Position numbers and translations under genes: made by a program. 64,000 bases of DNA. Origin: Clostridia bacterium. GTDB lineage: Bacteria; Bacillota; Clostridia; Christensenellales; Aristaeellaceae. The DNA lies in assembly GCA_017501255.1 (NCBI GenBank), contig JAFVXE010000005.1:104802-168801 (forward strand), in the 5' to 3' direction. A model generated the notes under the pieces. The model made no database searches. It was given only the letters and a program-made list of their open reading frames with translations, and was not told where the DNA came from. How positions within the stretch are numbered: the stretch's first letter is position 1; the number at the start of each line of letters is the position of its first letter. Shown here piece after piece: positions 60,997 to 64,000 of this stretch.

Positions 60997-61499
60997 GGCT
61001 GTCCCTCTCCTTCCCATTCCAATTTCAGATGTTTCTGGGCTTTATCCAGCCGCCGGTAAACAGCGGAGCGGCTGATTTCCAAAAGATTGGCAATCTCCTC
61101 TGCCGTCATGCGGTTCCAGTAAAACAGCACCACCACTTCCCTCTCCCGAAGGGGCAGCTGCCGCACCAGCTGTACAATTTCCGAATCAAAGGCGGCAGGG
61201 GCCGAGGCCATTGTCTCTTCCGGCGTAATGCGCCGGTCGTTGTAGCGAAACCACCGGCTGCGGTGATAATCATGGCAAAGATTCACCGCCACCCGCATCA
61301 ACCACGCCTTTTCGCTTTCCGGATGATAATCCCGCCGCTTCCATGCCCTCAGAAAGGTTTCCTGCACCATATCCTGTGCCAGCGACCAGTCATTGAGCAG
61401 CAGCGTGCACACGCCCAGCAATGCGCCGGAATAAGCATCCATCAGGCGGCACATTTCTTCTTCATCGGTAACGCCCGGTACCAAGGCCTCCCGTTGCAT
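60993..61499 (-). CDS. ECF sigma factor (sigma-70 family)
   Basis: A 168-residue sigma factor with region 2 (YSGALLGVCTLLLNDWSLAQDMVQETFLRAWKRRDYHPESEKAWLMRVAVNLCHDYHRSRW) and region 4 (LPLREREVVVLFYWNRMTAEEIANLLEISRSAVYRRLDKAQKHLK). ATG 61499 is chosen because AAGGAGG lies 8 bases before it; the GTG at 61508 overlaps that site. It is followed immediately by its putative anti-sigma gene. Promoter targets are not evident in this window. Confidence 0.94.
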   Translation of the reverse strand: MQREALVPGVTDEEEMCRLMDAYSGALLGVCTLLLNDWSLAQDMVQETFLRAWKRRDYHPESEKAWLMRVAVNLCHDYHRSRWFRYNDRRITPEETMASAPAAFDSEIVQLVRQLPLREREVVVLFYWNRMTAEEIANLLEISRSAVYRRLDKAQKHLKLEWEGEGQP

Positions 61500-61570
61500 C
61501 CGCCTCACCTCCTTCTATCAATCAGACGAAATGCGCTGCGGTTTTGTCGCATTTCCCTGAAATTTTGTGC

Positions 61571-61613
61571 AAAAAACCCAGCAAGCCGGAAATAAGACGG
61601 ATTGCTGGGTTTT
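61571..61613 (-). terminator. Intrinsic terminator after pepF
   Basis: AACCCAGCAA/TTGCTGGGTT with T runs in both directions; on the minus strand it ends the pepF transcript before the sigma gene. Confidence 0.85.
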
Positions 61614-61663
61614 TGATGATTCTGTTGTGATTTCTTTGCACCCGTGTAGTGGGTGCAATATGC

Positions 61664-61715
61664 GGGGTGCAGGCGGCACGGCATCCTGCCGGGAGCCAAG
61701 GGCAGAGCCCTTGGC
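61664..61715 (-). repeat. Two-hairpin intergenic repeat, copy C
   Basis: Reading the minus strand: GCCAAGGGC-TCT-GCCCTTGGC, CCCGGCAG, a weaker second hairpin and CCTGCACCCC. It lies 27 bases after the pepF stop; a TGCACC/GGGTGCA hairpin is beside it at about 61638-61656. Confidence 0.65.
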
Positions 61716-61741
61716 CGTATGCACCCTTGCGTTTCACAGCC

Positions 61742-63490
61742 TTACTTGCACAGCTTCACAAACTCGTCCACTTCGCCGCGAACCACATCCAGCGCACTGC
61801 GCCAGTAATCCACGCTGCGCACATCGATGCCCACGGAAGCCGCCACTTCAGCGATGGTGCCGCTACCGCAGGAAGCCAGCATGGCATCGTACTTGGGCAG
61901 GAAGGAAGCGCCTTCCTTCTGGTAGAGCGCAAACACGCCCAGACCGAACAGCAGGCCGAAAGCATAGGGGAAGTTGTAGAAATGCAGGCCCACGTTGTAG
62001 TAGTGGCTCTTGTTGACCCACATGGAGGGATGGCGCACATCCTTGTCCAGACCATCGCCATAGGCCGCCTCCTGCGCATCCAGCATCATCTGGTTCAGCT
62101 CGGCTGCGCTGGGGGTATGGGTCTTGCGGGCTTCGAACACAGCGCTTTCAAAGAGGAAACGGCTGTAGATATCCACCACGGTCTGGGTGGCTTCCATCAG
62201 GCTGTTTTCCAAAAGCACGAAACGGGTCTTTTCATCAGCGGTTTCCCGGACGGTGTGGCTGAGCAAAGTCTCGTTGAAAATGGAGGCGGTCTCTGCCAGC
62301 TGCATGGGGATATCCGTCATGAGGACGGGCACCCGTTCCAGGCAGCGATCGTGCCAGCCGTGGCCCAGCTCATGGGCCAGGGTGCTCACATCGGAGAAGC
62401 TGCCCACAAAGTTGGTCAGCACACGGCACATCTTCTTCTGATGATAACCGGCACAGAAAGCGCCGCCTTCCTTGCCTTCCCGGGGCAGGAAATCGATCCA
62501 GCGGTTGTCGATGGCATGGGCAATGAAAGCGCCCATCTCGGGATGCACCTTGGTAAAGGTGCTCACCAGCAGTTCCCGGGCTTCCTCCACGGTGTAGCGC
62601 AGGCTGGCTTCGCCCACGGGGGCAAAGAGATCGTAGAAGGGCAGACCGTCGTTGTGACCCAGCAGCTTACCCTTGGCCCGCAGATAGCGACGGAAATCCG
62701 GCAGGGCTTCCCGGATGGCGGTGAGCATGGCATCCAGGGTTTCCCGGTCCATGCGGCTTTCGGTGAGCTGACGGGAGAGAATGTCGGGGTACTTCTGGGC
62801 TTCACACATGGTCATGGCTTCGCCCTTGATGCCGCTCAGGCAGAAGGCCATGGGGGTCTCCACCTTGGCGTAGGAAGCCAGCTCGGCTTCGTAGGCAGAT
62901 TTGCGGACAGCGGGATCGGGATCGTAGGCCATGCCACGGACAGCGGGCAGGGGCAGGCTCTTGCCGTCCAGTTCCACGGTGTGGCTGCCCATGAGCCGGT
63001 CACGGAGCTTGGAGAAGGCTTCGGCGCCATCCAGAGACATCCGCAGCATCCACTTCTCCATGTCCTCGGGCAGCAGATGTTCGGCCTGTTCCTTGGTTTC
63101 CCGCAGCATGAAGGCATGGGCCTTCAGGGTTTCGCTTTGGGCAATGCAGGCTTCCAGATCGGCAATGCCGCCCACCAGCCGCACAATGGCGCTGGAATTG
63201 AGCTGCACATCCACCATCATGTTGCTGAGGCGGTCCAGATAGCGCAGAGCCTCCTCGTTGGTGCAATCGGTGGCCAAAGTCAGCTGGGTAAAGCCGTAGG
63301 CGTTGCTGAGCAGGTTGCTCAGCTCAGAGGATGCCGCCACCATCTTTTCCAGCTTCTCCACATCGCTGCTGTTCCCGGCGGCGATTTTCTGTGCAGAATG
63401 GCTCAGCTCGGCGATGCGCTGGATGTCATTTTCCAGCTGGGGGTCGTCAAAACCGTTGTAGAATACGGACAGATCCCAGGTCATTTCCAT
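61742..63490 (-). CDS. pepF: Oligoendopeptidase F (M3B family)
   Basis: A 582-residue cytosolic zinc peptidase that degrades imported or endogenous peptides of about 7-17 residues. The zinc site is LAHELGHGWHDR (H373, E374, H377), with the third ligand in QLAETASIFNETLL. The N-terminal helical part (WDLSVFYNGFDDPQLENDI) and the late VNKSHYYNVGLHFYNFPYAFGLLFGLGVFALYQ block are typical of PepF. The length matches the family. It has no signal peptide. Confidence 0.95.
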   Translation of the reverse strand: MEMTWDLSVFYNGFDDPQLENDIQRIAELSHSAQKIAAGNSSDVEKLEKMVAASSELSNLLSNAYGFTQLTLATDCTNEEALRYLDRLSNMMVDVQLNSSAIVRLVGGIADLEACIAQSETLKAHAFMLRETKEQAEHLLPEDMEKWMLRMSLDGAEAFSKLRDRLMGSHTVELDGKSLPLPAVRGMAYDPDPAVRKSAYEAELASYAKVETPMAFCLSGIKGEAMTMCEAQKYPDILSRQLTESRMDRETLDAMLTAIREALPDFRRYLRAKGKLLGHNDGLPFYDLFAPVGEASLRYTVEEARELLVSTFTKVHPEMGAFIAHAIDNRWIDFLPREGKEGGAFCAGYHQKKMCRVLTNFVGSFSDVSTLAHELGHGWHDRCLERVPVLMTDIPMQLAETASIFNETLLSHTVRETADEKTRFVLLENSLMEATQTVVDIYSRFLFESAVFEARKTHTPSAAELNQMMLDAQEAAYGDGLDKDVRHPSMWVNKSHYYNVGLHFYNFPYAFGLLFGLGVFALYQKEGASFLPKYDAMLASCGSGTIAEVAASVGIDVRSVDYWRSALDVVRGEVDEFVKLCK

Positions 63491-63787
63491 GATATTTCAC
63501 TCCTGTCGTTGCTCAAATGGTTGCATTGGGTTGAATTGGCTGGATATGTTGCAAACAGGGCATCGGACGAAGCCTTTGCCCTGTTTTGGTGTGGTATGGA
63601 ATTGGGGGGGAAACAACTGAGGGTAGGCTGCCGGTGGCGATGACTTTGCTAAAATGGGCTGTCCAGTGGCAATGCCCTACCATCAGTCAGGCTGCGCCTG
63701 ACAGCTTCCTCCCCGCTGCGGCAGGGAAGAAGCCTTTGCGGATGGCCATAGCGGTGGCCCTGACCATGCGGGGGATTGCCCGGGTTC
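63491..63787. other. Non-coding stretch with hairpins
   Basis: No convincing gene. It contains AAACAGGGCA/TGCCCTGTTT (63553-63586) and GTCAGGC-tgc-GCCTGAC (about 63687-63703). The minus-strand reading frame running through it into the repeats has no family resemblance. Confidence 0.5.
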
Positions 63788-64000
63788 CTTGAAGGAAAGT
63801 GACGAAGTCACCACCCAAGCCATCTCGCAGACCACGCCGGGCCTCACCCAACACCCTCGAAGAAAAGTGACGAAGTCACCCTTGAAGGAAAGTGACGAAG
63901 TCACCACCCAAGCCATCTCGCAGACCACGCCGGGCCTCACCCAACACCCTCGAAGAAAAGTGACGAAGTCACCCTTGAAGGAAAGTGACGAAGTCACCAC
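63788..64000. repeat. 93-bp tandem repeat array, truncated by window end
   Basis: Two full units and the start of a third, identical by eye, with period 93 (starts near 63788, 63881 and 63974). Each unit has two copies of the palindrome GTGAC-GAA-GTCAC, one after CCTTGAAGGAAA and one after CTCGAAGAAAA. As 93 is a multiple of three the frames stay open, but no recognised protein is encoded. Confidence 0.9.

Noticed and set aside
63788..64000. CRISPR-like array
   Set aside because: The segments between the short palindromes are themselves identical from unit to unit, so they are not spacers; no cas gene is near.
63683..64000. Minus-strand protein with internal repeats
   Set aside because: The frame stays open only because the 93-bp unit is a multiple of three and lacks stops; the translation resembles no protein and has no convincing start context.

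Overview
The window is chromosomal DNA from a Gram-positive-type anaerobe, most likely class Clostridia (Bacillota) and plausibly a gut carbohydrate degrader. Supporting this are PolC-type DNA polymerase III, the MEP-pathway gene ispG directly before polC, strong AGGAGG ribosome binding sites, consensus sigma-A promoters, an AgrC/AgrA-like GHKL/LytTR system, a feoA-feoB set, and many glycosidases. The genus cannot be fixed from sequence alone. I saw no rRNA, tRNA, CRISPR array, prophage or insertion sequence.

Layout. 1-3751: an envelope/division block on + (5'-truncated FHA-like protein, FtsW/RodA-type flippase/polymerase, class B penicillin-binding protein). 3822-12530: mostly minus genes (rpiB; a metallo-beta-lactamase/Nudix fusion; rpsT; an AT-richer membrane protein; azlCD; then xpaC - telA - lemA-like - TPM, with telA broken by an in-frame TAG). 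12854-18130: GH2 glycosidase and GPH sugar symporter, divergent from an AraC regulator. 18255-19652: a MATE exporter. 19833-24448: an Mgl-type sugar ABC importer. 24823-29533: an aldolase, FGGY kinase, sugar isomerase and DUF4432 epimerase operon, divergent from a PocR-AraC regulator. 30667-32491: a nitroreductase and a small ArsR/DUF2087 operon with striking palindromes. 32795-41865: ispG, polC and two tandem paralogous membrane proteins. 42061-42702: an acetyltransferase behind an 18-codon leader peptide and a terminator. 42972-46877: three glycosidases (GH43, GH63-like, GH4); the GH4 gene is also interrupted by an in-frame TAG. 46956-50505: a ZIP metal transporter and the feo operon. 50661-54258: two histidine kinases and one response regulator. 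54535-59576: GH31, an M48 protease and GH5. 59677-61499: an anti-sigma/ECF sigma pair. 61742-63490: oligoendopeptidase F. 63788-64000: a 93-bp tandem array running off the window.

How it fits together. Sugars are released by GH2, GH4, GH5, GH31, GH43 and GH63-like enzymes, most of them without an obvious secretion signal, so oligosaccharides are probably imported first. Monosaccharides enter by the Mgl-type importer, and one unidentified aldose could be metabolised by the isomerase-kinase-aldolase operon. Iron uptake appears to be under a DtxR-like operator.

The most unusual observations are: two histidine kinases sharing a nearly identical 220-residue catalytic core (7 differences by hand count) but with different membrane sensors and a single shared response regulator; the leader-peptide/terminator unit before the acetyltransferase; a promoter that runs straight into a terminator before GH31; a 25-bp remnant of the polC 3' end between two paralogs; and two separate genes each broken by one TAG codon.
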